From positions 1-56,421 of the forward strand of contig NZ_VJMG01000086.1 in assembly GCF_007004135.1 (NCBI RefSeq): a stretch of 56,421 nucleotides of DNA. Reading direction: 5' to 3'. The notes below the pieces were generated by a model. That model was not told where the DNA came from, did no database searches, and saw only the letters and a program-made list of their open reading frames with translations. Position 1 is the stretch's first letter, and every line of letters begins with the position of its first letter. The position numbers and the translations under genes are program-made. Source of the DNA: Affinirhizobium straminoryzae. GTDB taxonomy: Bacteria > Pseudomonadota > Alphaproteobacteria > Rhizobiales > Rhizobiaceae. Positions 16,400-25,298 of the stretch are shown here, in pieces.

Positions 16400-17848
16400 C
16401 TATCGCCGCAGGCTGACGCCGATGCCGGCGCGCACCAAGTTGCTGTCCGGGCCACTCGCATTGCCGGTATGCTCGTAGCCGAGATTGGCGGTGAGATCGA
16501 AATAGCGGTTGAGGTTCCAGATCAGGTCGAAGCCGGTCTGCCAGTCGGTCTCGTCGGGGCTTGCGGAAAAGTTGCGCTGCGTGACGGAGCCGGTGAGGCG
16601 GGCGGTCAGGCGGGTGAGCACCTGTTGCGAGAGGCCGGCCGTCCACTGGTATTCCCGCCAGCCGCTGACGCCGGCGGCTGTCGAATCCTGCAGGGTGGTG
16701 CGCAGGCCGACATCGACATCGGTGCCCCGGTGCGGCGACCAGAACAGCGTGCCGTCCAGGGTGACGGCGCCGAGCGAGGCGAGACGGGCATCCTCGTAAT
16801 CGACGGTGGCGTAGCCGATCCCGAACTCGCCGCGCAGCTTCTCGCCGAAATCGAACTGCAGGCCGCCGCGGCCACCATAGCTGTGCGATGAGCGGGCATA
16901 GCCGGAGCTATCGCGCGCATCGTCGTAGATTGCCCGGCCGAGGCTTGCCTCGATGAAGGGAATGAGGGCGGGGGAGAGTTCGTAACCCAGCCGCAGTCGG
17001 CCCTCGACGGCCCAGCGGTCCCGGTCGCCAAGCGAAAGACGGCTGCCATCGGCAAAGCGCGCCGAACCATAGGTGGAGCGCACGGCCGCGAGACTGGCCG
17101 TACCGCGCAGAATTCCGAAATCGCGCGAGAGGGAGGCGCCGGTGCTATAGCGGTTGACGCCGGCCTGGGTGGTGGCGCCGCTCACCGCGTTCGGATCGCT
17201 GGTCGATTCCCGCTGGAAGGCATAGCCGCCGGTGAGATGCGCCACGGTTTGATCGGCCAGATCGAGTCTCAGGTCGGCGTCGATGCGTCCTTCCGGCTTC
17301 GTGCTGGCATTACCGCTCAGATTGCGCTCATGGGTGCCTTCCGCCGTCACCGTCAGGGCATGGCGCGACCAGTCGGAGGACAGCGTGCCGTTGACGGCGG
17401 TGGCGGCATAGGTGCGGCGTGTCTCGCTGCCGCCAATGCGGGTGCGCTCGCCGTTGATGCTCTCGTTGATTGTTGGTCGCAGCATGAAGCTGCCGAGCCG
17501 GATACCGGTACCGTCATCCGCTGTGCGACCTGCATTGTCGCCGTCGATTGTCGGTTCCGGCAGGTTCTGCGCCCCCTCGATCAGCGTGTTCAGGTCATCG
17601 GCATCCGTGCCGTCGCTTCTCAGCGGCACGTCCTGCCGCAGCCCCATGCGCAGCACTGTTGCGCCAAGCGGGTTCGGGGGGCTGCCGGCCGCGGAAGCCG
17701 CATCCGTTGTCCCCGCATCGCCGCCGTCGGTGACGAGGGATTGCGCGGACGCAAGCGCCGGCGCCAGCAGCGCCGCCGCCGTCACGAGCAGCGCCACCGG
17801 CCGAAAATGCCGGGCCGGGTTGCCGTGACGGAGAGGGATGCGGGTCAT
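16400..17848 (-). CDS. Outer-membrane beta-barrel protein (BBP2-like)
   Basis: A 482-residue protein with a signal peptide (1-35; VALLVTAAALLAPALASA). A low-complexity Asp/Thr/Ala linker follows, then many alternating hydrophobic strands from about 115 to the end. The last residues are VRAGIGVSLRR; the terminal aromatic usual in porins is absent, but the amphipathic strand pattern is clear. It resembles the beta-barrel porin-2 family, linked in rhizobia to surface polysaccharide loci. The start at 17848 was chosen because it gives a clean signal peptide and has AAGG about nine bases upstream. It diverges from kdsD. Transport function is unknown. Confidence 0.75.
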   Translation of the reverse strand: MTRIPLRHGNPARHFRPVALLVTAAALLAPALASAQSLVTDGGDAGTTDAASAAGSPPNPLGATVLRMGLRQDVPLRSDGTDADDLNTLIEGAQNLPEPTIDGDNAGRTADDGTGIRLGSFMLRPTINESINGERTRIGGSETRRTYAATAVNGTLSSDWSRHALTVTAEGTHERNLSGNASTKPEGRIDADLRLDLADQTVAHLTGGYAFQRESTSDPNAVSGATTQAGVNRYSTGASLSRDFGILRGTASLAAVRSTYGSARFADGSRLSLGDRDRWAVEGRLRLGYELSPALIPFIEASLGRAIYDDARDSSGYARSSHSYGGRGGLQFDFGEKLRGEFGIGYATVDYEDARLASLGAVTLDGTLFWSPHRGTDVDVGLRTTLQDSTAAGVSGWREYQWTAGLSQQVLTRLTARLTGSVTQRNFSASPDETDWQTGFDLIWNLNRYFDLTANLGYEHTGNASGPDSNLVRAGIGVSLRR

Positions 17849-18006
17849 GAACAGCCTTATGCACTGCGGGTCGTGGCGCGACGCCATGGTGAGCAAATGC
17901 TAAAGGAACAGGGTTAATCCTTGGTTGCGGGCCGCTTGTGGTTCCTTGCACCGCCGGGACCGGGTGCCGCATGGACTTCCGCCGTCCGCCGCGCTATGGC
18001 AGCGGC

Positions 18007-19002
18007 ATGAACAGCAAAGCCATTCTCCCCGATCAGGCCGATGTGATTGCCTCGGCGCTGCGCACCATATCCATCGAAAAGCAGGGGCTGAGCGCGCTCG
18101 AGGCGGCCCTCGGCAACGGGCTCGCGGAACCCCTGCGTGAGACGATCGCGCTGATCGCCGGCATTTCAGGCCGCGTGATCGTCACGGGGGTCGGCAAGAG
18201 CGGCCACATCGGCGCGAAGATTGCGGCAACCTTCGCTTCCACCGGCACGCCGGCCTTTTTCGTCCATGCAGCCGAGGCCAATCACGGCGATCTCGGTATG
18301 ATTGCCGGCAATGATCTGGTGCTGGCCATTTCCAAGGGGGGCGAAAGCGCCGAACTCAAAAGCATCATCGCCTATACGCGCCGTTTCTCCATTCCGCTGG
18401 TGTCGATCACCTGCGCGCCGCAGGCCTCGCTGGCCCGCCAGAGCGACGTGGTGCTGCTGGTGCCGGCCGAGCAGGAGGCCTGCCCGCACGGGCTGGCACC
18501 GACCACCTCCACGCTGATGCAACTGGCGCTGGGGGATGCGCTTGCGGTGGCGCTTCTGGAAGCGCGCGGCTTTACCGCAACCGATTTCCACGTCTTCCAT
18601 CCCGGCGGAAAGCTGGGAGCGAGCCTCACCCATGTGGGCGACATCATGCATACCGGCGAGCGCCTGCCGCTGGTGGCACGTGGAACGCCGATGCCCGACG
18701 CGGTGCGCACACTGTCCCACAAGCATTTCGGCTGCGTCATCGTCCTCAATGAGGATGGCACGCTGGCGGGTATCGTCACGGAAGGCGACATGGCGCGCAA
18801 CCTGCACCGCAATCTCGGCGAACTCTGCGTCGATGACGTGATGACGGTAACGCCGAAGACGATTGTCGCTTCGACGCTTGCGACGGCAGCGCTTGGATTG
18901 ATCAACAAGCACAATATCGGCGCGCTGATTGTCATAGACGAGGCGCGCAAGCCGATTGGCCTCGTGCATTTTCACGATCTTCTGCGCATCGGCGTCGCCT
19001 GA
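18007..19002 (+). CDS. kdsD: Arabinose-5-phosphate isomerase, KdsD/KpsF family
   Basis: A 331-residue enzyme that converts ribulose-5-phosphate to arabinose-5-phosphate, the first step of KDO synthesis for LPS. The N-terminal SIS domain (about 40-175) has VIVTGVGKSGHIGAKIAATF and SKGGESAEL, the sugar-phosphate-binding motifs. Two CBS domains follow (about 210-265 and 275-331), the last ending in GLVHFHDLLRIGV. The start at 18007 (MNSKAILPDQADVI) fits the family; an in-frame ATG at 17971 would add 12 residues. KDO and UDP-glucose synthesis genes here lie side by side, consistent with surface polysaccharide supply. Confidence 0.92.
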   Translation: MNSKAILPDQADVIASALRTISIEKQGLSALEAALGNGLAEPLRETIALIAGISGRVIVTGVGKSGHIGAKIAATFASTGTPAFFVHAAEANHGDLGMIAGNDLVLAISKGGESAELKSIIAYTRRFSIPLVSITCAPQASLARQSDVVLLVPAEQEACPHGLAPTTSTLMQLALGDALAVALLEARGFTATDFHVFHPGGKLGASLTHVGDIMHTGERLPLVARGTPMPDAVRTLSHKHFGCVIVLNEDGTLAGIVTEGDMARNLHRNLGELCVDDVMTVTPKTIVASTLATAALGLINKHNIGALIVIDEARKPIGLVHFHDLLRIGVA

Positions 19003-19026
19003 CGACGGCGTTTGGCCGCCCGTCGC

Positions 19027-19491
19027 TCAGCCGACGACCGGTTCCACGATCAGTTCCGTGCCGGTCCAGGCGGCGACGCGCACCCGCATGCCGGCCGGCA
19101 GGTCCGGCCCGGAGACCGACCACCAGCTGTCATCCAGCTTGATGCGACCGCGGCCCTCGCGGATCGGCTCGGCGAGCGTTGCGGTGCGGCCAACGAGGCT
19201 GTCGCCGCGCCGGTTCAGCATCGGCTCGTCGCTTTCGCCATGCGCATGGGCGAACAGGCGGCGACCGATGAGCGTGATGGCGACCGCAAGGGCGGCAAAG
19301 ATCACCAGCTGCAGCTGCCAGCTCCACAGGCTCTGCTCCCAGAAAAACAGGGAGAGCGCGCCCACCAGCATGGCGGCAAGCCCGATCCAGATCAGGAAGA
19401 CGCCGGGCGCGGCAAGTTCCGCCGCGAGCAGAACCAGCCCGATGATGATCCAGCTCCAGGGGCCGAGGGCCACGACCATCTGCGGGATCAT
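19027..19491 (-). CDS. NfeD-family membrane protein
   Basis: A 154-residue protein with a short N-terminus, three or four hydrophobic segments (about 10-75) and a C-terminal OB-fold domain (about 88-154; GDSLVGRTATLAEPIREGRGRIKLDDSWW). NfeD proteins partner SPFH proteins in membrane microdomains and quality control. Its ATG lies 3 bases after the stop of the SPFH gene, so the two are co-transcribed and probably form one complex. It lacks the ClpP-like protease domain of long NfeD proteins. Confidence 0.88.
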   Translation of the reverse strand: MIPQMVVALGPWSWIIIGLVLLAAELAAPGVFLIWIGLAAMLVGALSLFFWEQSLWSWQLQLVIFAALAVAITLIGRRLFAHAHGESDEPMLNRRGDSLVGRTATLAEPIREGRGRIKLDDSWWSVSGPDLPAGMRVRVAAWTGTELIVEPVVG

Positions 19492-19494
19492 GCC

Positions 19495-20511
19495 TTAACC
19501 CTCGCTGCCCGGCCGGTTGAACGGATTGACGGCCGGCGTGCTGCGCGGGGCGGCCACGGTGCGCGGTGGCACCGGCTGGACGTTCTGCGCGGTCTCGCCA
19601 AACACCTCGCGGGCAATCGCGCCGATGCCGCCGAGCGAGCCGATCAGCGAGGAAGCCTCCATCGGCATCAGCACGATCTTGGCATTCGAGGCGGTGCCGA
19701 TCGCGGCAAGCGCCTCGGTATATTTCTGCGCGACGAAGTAGTTGATGGCGTTGATCTCGCCGCCGGCAATCGCCTGCGACACCACGAGCGTTGCCTTGGC
19801 TTCTGCCTCGGCCAGACGTTCGCGGGCTTCGGCCTCGCGGAAGGCGGCCTCGCGCTCGCCCTCGGCTTTCAGCACGGCCGCCTGCTTGGCGCCCTCGGCG
19901 CGCAGGATCTGCGCATTGCGCGAGCCCTCCGCTTCCAGCACCTGGGCGCGCTTCTCGCGCTCCGCCTTCATCTGGCGCGCCATGGCTTCCACCAGATCGC
20001 GCGGCGGCTGGATGTCCTTGATCTCGACGCGCGTCACCTTGATGCCCCAGGGACCGACCGCCTCGTCCACCACGCGCAGCAGGCGCTCGTTGATGAGGTC
20101 GCGGTTGGAGAGGAGTTCGTCGAGATCCATCGAGCCCATCACCGAGCGGATATTGGTCATGGTGAGGTTCTGGATGGCGTTTTCCAGATTGGCGATCTGG
20201 TAGGCGGCCTGGGCAGGATTGAGCACCTGATAGAAGGCCACCGCATCAGCCGAGACGCTGGCATTGTCCTTGGTGATCACCTCCTGCGTCGGCACGGTCA
20301 GCACCTGCTCCATCACGTTCATCTTGGCGCCGAGCTTGTCGATGAAGGGCAGGATCAGGTTGAGGCCCGGATCGAGCGTGCGGGTATAGCGGCCAAAACG
20401 CTCCACAGTGTAGCGATAGCCCTGCGGCACCGTCTTGATCCCGGCAAACAGCACGAGAATGACGAAGACCACGAGCGCGATGACGACGATGTCGAAGCCG
20501 GACAGCGGCAT
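19495..20511 (-). CDS. qmcA: SPFH/Band 7 protein, QmcA/stomatin type
   Basis: A 338-residue membrane-anchored protein. One N-terminal transmembrane helix (about 5-27) is followed by the Band 7 domain (VPQGYRYTVERFGRYTRTLDPGLN onward). A long Glu/Ala/Arg-rich coiled coil covers about 170-250, and the C-terminus is Pro-rich. Such proteins oligomerise into large membrane assemblies that modulate proteases such as FtsH. The ATG at 20511 is preferred: GGAGGG lies 4 bases before it. The earlier ATG at 20523 overlaps that site. The NfeD gene follows immediately. Confidence 0.92.
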   Translation of the reverse strand: MPLSGFDIVVIALVVFVILVLFAGIKTVPQGYRYTVERFGRYTRTLDPGLNLILPFIDKLGAKMNVMEQVLTVPTQEVITKDNASVSADAVAFYQVLNPAQAAYQIANLENAIQNLTMTNIRSVMGSMDLDELLSNRDLINERLLRVVDEAVGPWGIKVTRVEIKDIQPPRDLVEAMARQMKAEREKRAQVLEAEGSRNAQILRAEGAKQAAVLKAEGEREAAFREAEARERLAEAEAKATLVVSQAIAGGEINAINYFVAQKYTEALAAIGTASNAKIVLMPMEASSLIGSLGGIGAIAREVFGETAQNVQPVPPRTVAAPRSTPAVNPFNRPGSEG

Positions 20512-20640
20512 ATATCCCTCCAAGGGTTCCTGCGGTTAACCAGGATGTATGGTTTCCGCTGGCGCGAGACCAGTGCCAGGCCAGGATTCCTCTCTTGATT
20601 TGCAAGGGGAGCGGAATTCGGCTAAGGCCCGCGCGTTACT

Positions 20641-20673
20641 CTCCGGTCGCAGCCTACCCGGTCAAAACAAGGA
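20641..20673 (+). promoter_or_regulatory. preQ1-I riboswitch controlling queC translation
   Basis: The sequence has the compact preQ1-I layout. CCGG at 20643-20646 pairs with CCGG at 20658-20661 (P1). A loop beginning TCGCAG (20647-20652) lies between them. An A-rich tail TCAAAACAAGGA (20662-20673) completes the pseudoknot. Loop start and tail match the Thermoanaerobacter tengcongensis aptamer as I recall it. The tail ends in the Shine-Dalgarno AAGGA, eight bases before the queC ATG. Bound preQ1 should therefore block ribosome access. The gene it controls makes preQ0, the direct precursor of preQ1, which gives independent support. Confidence 0.85.
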
Positions 20674-20681
20674 TACCTGCC

Positions 20682-21389
20682 ATGAAAACCCTCGTCGTCT
20701 GCTCCGGCGGACTGGATTCCGTGTCGCTTGCCTACAAGGTGGCGGCCGAACATACCCTGATCGGCCTGATCTCCTTCGATTACGGCCAGCGCCACCGCAA
20801 GGAGCTGGAATTCGCAGCTCTCGCGGCGAAACGGCTCGGCGTGCCGCATGAGATCATCGACATTTCCAATATCGGCCGGCATCTCTCCGGCTCGGCGCTG
20901 ACCGATGATGTGGCGGTGCCGGACGGGCACTATGCCGAAGAAACCATGAAGGTCACCGTGGTGCCGAACCGCAATGCCATCATGCTGGCGATTGCCTTCG
21001 GCCTTGCCGCCGCACGCCAGGCGGAAGCGGTGGCGATTGCCGTGCATGGCGGCGATCACTTCATCTATCCCGACTGCCGCCCAGGCTTCATCGACAGTTT
21101 CCAGGTGATGCAGGACCATGCGCTGGAAGGCTATGCCGATGTGGTGCTGCATTCGCCCTTCGTGATGGGCTCCAAGGCGGACATCGTCACCGAAGGGGCG
21201 CGCGTCGGCACGCCCTTTGCCGAAACCTGGTCCTGCTACAAGGGCGGCGAGCGGCATTGCGGCCGCTGCGGCACCTGCGTGGAGCGGCGCGAGGCCTTCC
21301 ATCTGGCCGGCGTCGAGGACCCGACCGCCTATGACGATCCGGATTTCTGGAAGGCGGCCACCGCCGGCTTCCGTGCGGATGAGGTCTGA
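20682..21389 (+). CDS. queC: 7-cyano-7-deazaguanine synthase
   Basis: A 235-residue ATP-dependent enzyme that turns 7-carboxy-7-deazaguanine into preQ0 for queuosine synthesis. The PP-loop is SGGLDS at 8-13. Zinc ligands are Cys185, Cys193, Cys196 and Cys199 (SCYKGGERHCGRCGTC). The ATG at 20682 follows the AAGGA of the riboswitch. Longer in-frame starts upstream would run through the riboswitch and are rejected. It heads a tight operon with queD (6 bases after its stop) and queE. Confidence 0.96.
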   Translation: MKTLVVCSGGLDSVSLAYKVAAEHTLIGLISFDYGQRHRKELEFAALAAKRLGVPHEIIDISNIGRHLSGSALTDDVAVPDGHYAEETMKVTVVPNRNAIMLAIAFGLAAARQAEAVAIAVHGGDHFIYPDCRPGFIDSFQVMQDHALEGYADVVLHSPFVMGSKADIVTEGARVGTPFAETWSCYKGGERHCGRCGTCVERREAFHLAGVEDPTAYDDPDFWKAATAGFRADEV

Positions 21390-21395
21390 TTGCCC

Positions 21396-21752
21396 ATGTA
21401 CCGCATCACCAAGGAATTTCACTTTTCCGCCTCGCACCAGCTGGCGCATCTTCCGGCCGATCACCAGTGCGCTCGCCTGCACGGCCACAATTACATCGTG
21501 GTGGTGGAGCTGGCCGGCGAGACGCTGAATGCCGACGGCTTCGTGCGCGACTATCACGAGCTGAAGGTGCTCAAGACCTATATCGACGAGCATTTCGATC
21601 ACCGGCATCTGAACGAGGTGCTGGGCTCCTCGATGAGCACGGCGGAAAACCTGGCCCGGCATTTCTACGACTGGTGCAAGGCACGCTTTCCGGAAACGGC
21701 GGCGGTCAAGGTCAGTGAGACGCCGAAGACCTGGGCGGAGTATCGTCCGTGA
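21396..21752 (+). CDS. queD: 6-carboxy-5,6,7,8-tetrahydropterin synthase
   Basis: A 118-residue member of the 6-pyruvoyl-tetrahydropterin synthase family; it makes 6-carboxytetrahydropterin from dihydroneopterin triphosphate. Zinc ligands are His14, His29 and His31 (SASHQL, LHGHNY), and the nucleophile is Cys25 (ADHQCARLHG). The ATG at 21396 is preferred to a TTG two codons earlier. It lies between queC and queE; its stop overlaps the queE start codon, so translation is coupled. Confidence 0.95.
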   Translation: MYRITKEFHFSASHQLAHLPADHQCARLHGHNYIVVVELAGETLNADGFVRDYHELKVLKTYIDEHFDHRHLNEVLGSSMSTAENLARHFYDWCKARFPETAAVKVSETPKTWAEYRP

Positions 21753-22486
21753 CGGAAGCCGGGGGATCGCTGATCCGCGTCAGCGAGATTTTCGGGCCGA
21801 CCATCCAGGGCGAGGGCGTGCTGATCGGCCAGCCGACGGTGTTCGTGCGCACCGGCGGCTGTGATTTTCGCTGTTCGTGGTGCGACAGCCTGCATGCGGT
21901 TGAAAGCCGCTTTCGCGCCGACTGGCAGTCGATGAGCGTCGCGGCGATCTGGAGCGAGGTCGAGAGGCTGTCCGGGGGACGTCCGCTGATGGTATCGCTG
22001 TCCGGCGGCAATCCGGCGATCCAGCCACTCGGCGGCCTGATCGCCCATGGTCATGCCCGCGGCTATCGCTTCGCGCTGGAAACGCAGGGGTCTATCGCTC
22101 GGGACTGGTTTGCCGATCTTGACGTGCTGGTGCTCTCACCAAAGCCGCCTTCCAGCGGCATGGCGTTCGATCCGCAAGCCCTGCTGGCCTCCGTCGAGGC
22201 GGCATCCGGCGGCCCGCGCACGGTGCTGAAATTCGTCATCTTCGATGAGGCGGATTTCGCCTTTGCGTGGGAGGTCGCCGCGCTCTGTCGCTCGCTGCCG
22301 GTCTATCTGCAGCCCGGCAACCACACGCCCCCGCCGCCGGAAACCGACGATGCGGTGATCGACCTCGATGGCATCATGGGGCGCATGCACTGGCTGCTGG
22401 ACCGGGTGATGGCCGAGGGCTGGTTTGCCGCGACCGTGCTGCCGCAACTGCATGTGCTGCTGTGGGGCAACCGGCGCGGCGTCTGA
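21749..22486 (+). CDS. queE: 7-carboxy-7-deazaguanine synthase (radical SAM)
   Basis: A 245-residue radical-SAM enzyme that rearranges carboxytetrahydropterin to 7-carboxy-7-deazaguanine. The cluster motif is CDFRCSWC (Cys38, Cys42, Cys45). EIFGPTIQGEG near 13-23 is the family N-terminus. The motif usually read as TGGEP appears as SGGNPA (near 89-94), a variant I associate with one QueE clade. The GTG at 21749 overlaps the queD stop. It completes the que operon. folE and queF are not in the window. Confidence 0.94.
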   Translation: MTEAGGSLIRVSEIFGPTIQGEGVLIGQPTVFVRTGGCDFRCSWCDSLHAVESRFRADWQSMSVAAIWSEVERLSGGRPLMVSLSGGNPAIQPLGGLIAHGHARGYRFALETQGSIARDWFADLDVLVLSPKPPSSGMAFDPQALLASVEAASGGPRTVLKFVIFDEADFAFAWEVAALCRSLPVYLQPGNHTPPPPETDDAVIDLDGIMGRMHWLLDRVMAEGWFAATVLPQLHVLLWGNRRGV

Positions 22487-22565
22487 ACGGGCGTTTGCAT
22501 TCCATCTCTTGATTGGACCATCAATGCCGTCCGGCGCAGTCTGCCCCAAAGCCGTGCTGGAACCC

Positions 22566-23378
22566 ATGATGTGTGACGTTTACACCTATCTGAGCCGCGA
22601 TCCGTTCACGTCGATTTCGCTCCTGAAGTATCTGCAGTCCTATCCGCAGGATACCGAGAGCTTTCACGTGCGCGGAGAGGAGGGGGAGGCCGTGCTGGTG
22701 CTTTTGCAGGTTGCGGCCAGCCCCTATGACCGCGAGACCTATCCGGGCGCAGCATTCGTCTGTTTCATCGCGAGCGACGGCCCCAATCTGACGCGCCGGC
22801 TGCTCGACCATGTGCCATGCGGCGTGAGCGTCGTCTTCAAGCTGGCAGCAGAGGCAGATCGCGCTGTCGTGGCAGAGGGGTTTGATCTCAGACGCACGAC
22901 AAGCTTCCTGTCCTTCACCGGCAGCTTTGGCGCACCATCTCTCCAGACAGATCCACGGCTGCCGATGACGGACGATCCGCTGCCGCAGGCCTGGTCCCTG
23001 CTGGAGGCGCGGGGCTATCAGCGCGACTGGCTTATGCCGCTGCTGGCATCGGGCCATGCCTTCGTGGTGGAAGACAGCCATGGCGATGATGTCGCATCGG
23101 TCTGCTTTGCCTTCCAGAACCACGGTCATATCTGGGAAGTCGGCGGGCTTTCGACGCGGCCGGATCGTCGGCGTCAGGGCCATGCCGCACGCGTCGTCCG
23201 CTCCGCGATCGCCGAACTTGCAAGGCGCGGTGTCCAGGGCCGTTATGTGGTGGAAGAAACGAACCGGCCCTCTCTGCAGCTTGCCCAGGCGATCGGCCTG
23301 CAGCATGTGCTGACGCTCACGCATTTTCTCGCCTCTGCGCCTTGCGCAGGCGAGCCTGCCGTCGGAACGATTTCATGA
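22566..23378 (+). CDS. GNAT-family N-acetyltransferase
   Basis: About 270 residues. The C-terminal third has GNAT traits: FVVEDSHGDDVASVCFAF (strands), GGLSTRPDRRRQGHAARVVRSAIAEL (the acetyl-CoA loop R-x-x-G-x-A) and TNRPSLQLAQAIGLQ. The N-terminal half is less conserved and may be a second, degenerate GNAT fold. The start is uncertain: ATGs at 22566 and 22569 open the likely protein, and an ATG at 22524 is also in frame. Its stop overlaps the next gene's ATG (ATGA), so the pair is coupled. Substrate unknown. Confidence 0.75.
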   Translation: MMCDVYTYLSRDPFTSISLLKYLQSYPQDTESFHVRGEEGEAVLVLLQVAASPYDRETYPGAAFVCFIASDGPNLTRRLLDHVPCGVSVVFKLAAEADRAVVAEGFDLRRTTSFLSFTGSFGAPSLQTDPRLPMTDDPLPQAWSLLEARGYQRDWLMPLLASGHAFVVEDSHGDDVASVCFAFQNHGHIWEVGGLSTRPDRRRQGHAARVVRSAIAELARRGVQGRYVVEETNRPSLQLAQAIGLQHVLTLTHFLASAPCAGEPAVGTIS

Positions 23379-24133
23379 AGCTGCAACTGATCCGCAATGC
23401 AACGCTCCGGCTTGCCTATGCCGGTCGTGTCATCCTGATCGATCCCTATTTTGCGCCGAAACACAGCCTGCCCTCCTATGCGGGCAGATCGAACAATCCA
23501 CTGGTCGATCTGCCGATGCCGGTCGAAGCGATCCTGCAGGATGTCAATCTGGTCATCGTCTCGCATCTGCATTCCGATCATTTCGATTCGGTTGCCAGAG
23601 CACGTCTGCCGAAAGACGTGCCGATCCTGTGTCAGCCGGGGGACGAGGAGACGCTGCGATCGGCGGGCTTCGTGGATGTCACCCCGCTTGCGACGGCACT
23701 TCACTGGAACGGCATCACGATCACCCGACGGGATGGCAGCCATGGCCTTGGAGCTGTGCTGGCAGAGATGGGCTCAGTGATGGGCTTCAGCCTGATGGCG
23801 GCAGGGGAGCCGCACCTCTACTGGCTGGGAGACACCGTGCTCTATCCTCCGGTACTCGACACGATCCGGCAAACCGCGCCAGAGGTCATCGTCAGCCATG
23901 CCTGCGGGGCATACTGGGGCGAGGACCTGATCGTGATAGATGCCGCGCAAGCCATCGCCCTGTGCGAGGCGGCGCCGCTTGCCACCGTGGTCGCCACGCA
24001 CATGGATTCGCTCGATCATGCGACGGTGAGCCGTGCCGATCTTCGCGCCGCCGCTAAGGCGTACGGCCTTGGAGACCATCGCCTGCGCATTCCCGCGGAC
24101 GCAGAGGAGATCATGTTTCCGGCACCACGGTGA
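23375..24133 (+). CDS. Metallo-beta-lactamase-fold hydrolase (UlaG-like)
   Basis: A 252-residue metallo-hydrolase. The metal motif is SHLHSDHFD with His64, His66, Asp68 and His69. YWLGDTVLY near 148-156 gives the bridging aspartate. SHACG and ATHMDSLDH supply later ligand histidines. The opening MKLQLIRNATLRLAYAGRVILIDPY is typical of UlaG-like cytosolic hydrolases. Its ATG overlaps the stop of the GNAT gene, so both probably act in one process, perhaps detoxifying or recycling a small metabolite. I do not recognise a specific function. Confidence 0.85.
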   Translation: MKLQLIRNATLRLAYAGRVILIDPYFAPKHSLPSYAGRSNNPLVDLPMPVEAILQDVNLVIVSHLHSDHFDSVARARLPKDVPILCQPGDEETLRSAGFVDVTPLATALHWNGITITRRDGSHGLGAVLAEMGSVMGFSLMAAGEPHLYWLGDTVLYPPVLDTIRQTAPEVIVSHACGAYWGEDLIVIDAAQAIALCEAAPLATVVATHMDSLDHATVSRADLRAAAKAYGLGDHRLRIPADAEEIMFPAPR

Positions 24134-24182
24134 CGGATCCTCTGCCGCCTCGTCAATCGGCGCGGTGGTCAGGATGCCAGTG

Positions 24183-25220
24183 TTATACCCAGCCCATCAG
24201 TTCGCGGCGCACCACATGCTCGATCACCGCCATGCCTTCCTGGCTGTCGTTGAGGCAGGGAATGTGGGCAAACTTTTCGCCGCCATTGTGGAGGAAATCC
24301 TCGCCGGCTTCCTCGGCGATTTCCTCCAGCGTTTCCAGGCAGTCGGACACGAAGCCGGGATTGAGGATGGCGATGCGCTTGACGCCCTCCTTGGCCAGCT
24401 TTTCCACGGTCTTGTCGGTATAGGGCTGCAGCCATTCCTCCGGCCCGAAGCGGGACTGGAACGTGACCATCAGCTTCTCCTTGGGCCAGCCCAGCCGGTC
24501 GCGCAGCAGGCGCGTCGTCTTGTAGCACTGGCAGTGATAGGGATCGCCCTTCTTGAAATAGGACATCGGGATGCCGTGATAGGAGGTGATCACGATCTCC
24601 GGCTCCCAGTCGAGCGTCGCCAGATGCTTCTCGATCGAGGTCGCCAGCGCATCGATATAGACCGGGTCGTCGTGATAGCGGGGCACGGTGCGCAGCGCCG
24701 GCTGCCAGCGCATCTTCAGAAGCGCCTTGAAGGCCTCGTCATTGACGGTGGCGGTGGTGGCGGCGGCATATTGCGGATAGAGCGGGAAGAGCAGGATCTT
24801 CTCGCAGCCCGCCTTCTGCATCTCGTTCATCTTGGCCTGGATCGCCGGCTGGCCGTAGCGCATCGCCCAGTCCACATGCACATGCGGCATGTCCTTGAAG
24901 CGTTCGGCGAGCTTTTCCGCCTGGTTGCGGGTGTAGGTGCGCAGAAAACTCTCGTCCAACTCCTTGTTCCAGATCGACTCATAGGCCTTGCCGACCTTCT
25001 GCGGCCGCTTGTTCAGGACGATGCCGTAGAGGATCGGATACCAGAACAGGCGCGACCATTCGATCACGCGGCGGTCCGTCAGGAACTCCTCCAGATAGCG
25101 GCGCATGGACTTGTAGTCCGTGCCATCCGGCGTGCCGAGATTGACGAGCAGGACGCCCACCTTGCCGAAGCGGACCTCCGGATGATCGGCGGGCAGGTGG
25201 ACGGCGGAGGCGTTCATCAT
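24183..25220 (-). CDS. hemH: Ferrochelatase
   Basis: A 345-residue enzyme that inserts ferrous iron into protoporphyrin IX, the last step of haem synthesis. Family motifs are GVLLVNLGTPDG (22-33), PLYPQYAAATTATVND (the usual LxPQYS-type region) and VITSYHGIPMSYFKKGDPYHCQC, which holds the metal-binding histidine. NPGFVSDCLETLEEIAEE near 308-325 closes the active site. The start may be 25220 or the next ATG at 25217. It is the first gene of a long minus-strand run and has no close partner. Confidence 0.95.
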   Translation of the reverse strand: MMNASAVHLPADHPEVRFGKVGVLLVNLGTPDGTDYKSMRRYLEEFLTDRRVIEWSRLFWYPILYGIVLNKRPQKVGKAYESIWNKELDESFLRTYTRNQAEKLAERFKDMPHVHVDWAMRYGQPAIQAKMNEMQKAGCEKILLFPLYPQYAAATTATVNDEAFKALLKMRWQPALRTVPRYHDDPVYIDALATSIEKHLATLDWEPEIVITSYHGIPMSYFKKGDPYHCQCYKTTRLLRDRLGWPKEKLMVTFQSRFGPEEWLQPYTDKTVEKLAKEGVKRIAILNPGFVSDCLETLEEIAEEAGEDFLHNGGEKFAHIPCLNDSQEGMAVIEHVVRRELMGWV

Positions 25221-25298
25221 GGGCAGGAGTCCGATACTGAGGGCGTCGACGCGATTTACGTCCGCAAAAGGCGAGTGGTTCTTTCTAGAAATAAAAAA

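Noticed and set aside
16400..17848. Autotransporter or adhesin
   Set aside because: The beta-strand pattern runs through nearly the whole protein and there is no passenger-like repeat region before a 12-strand domain. A porin-like barrel is a better fit.
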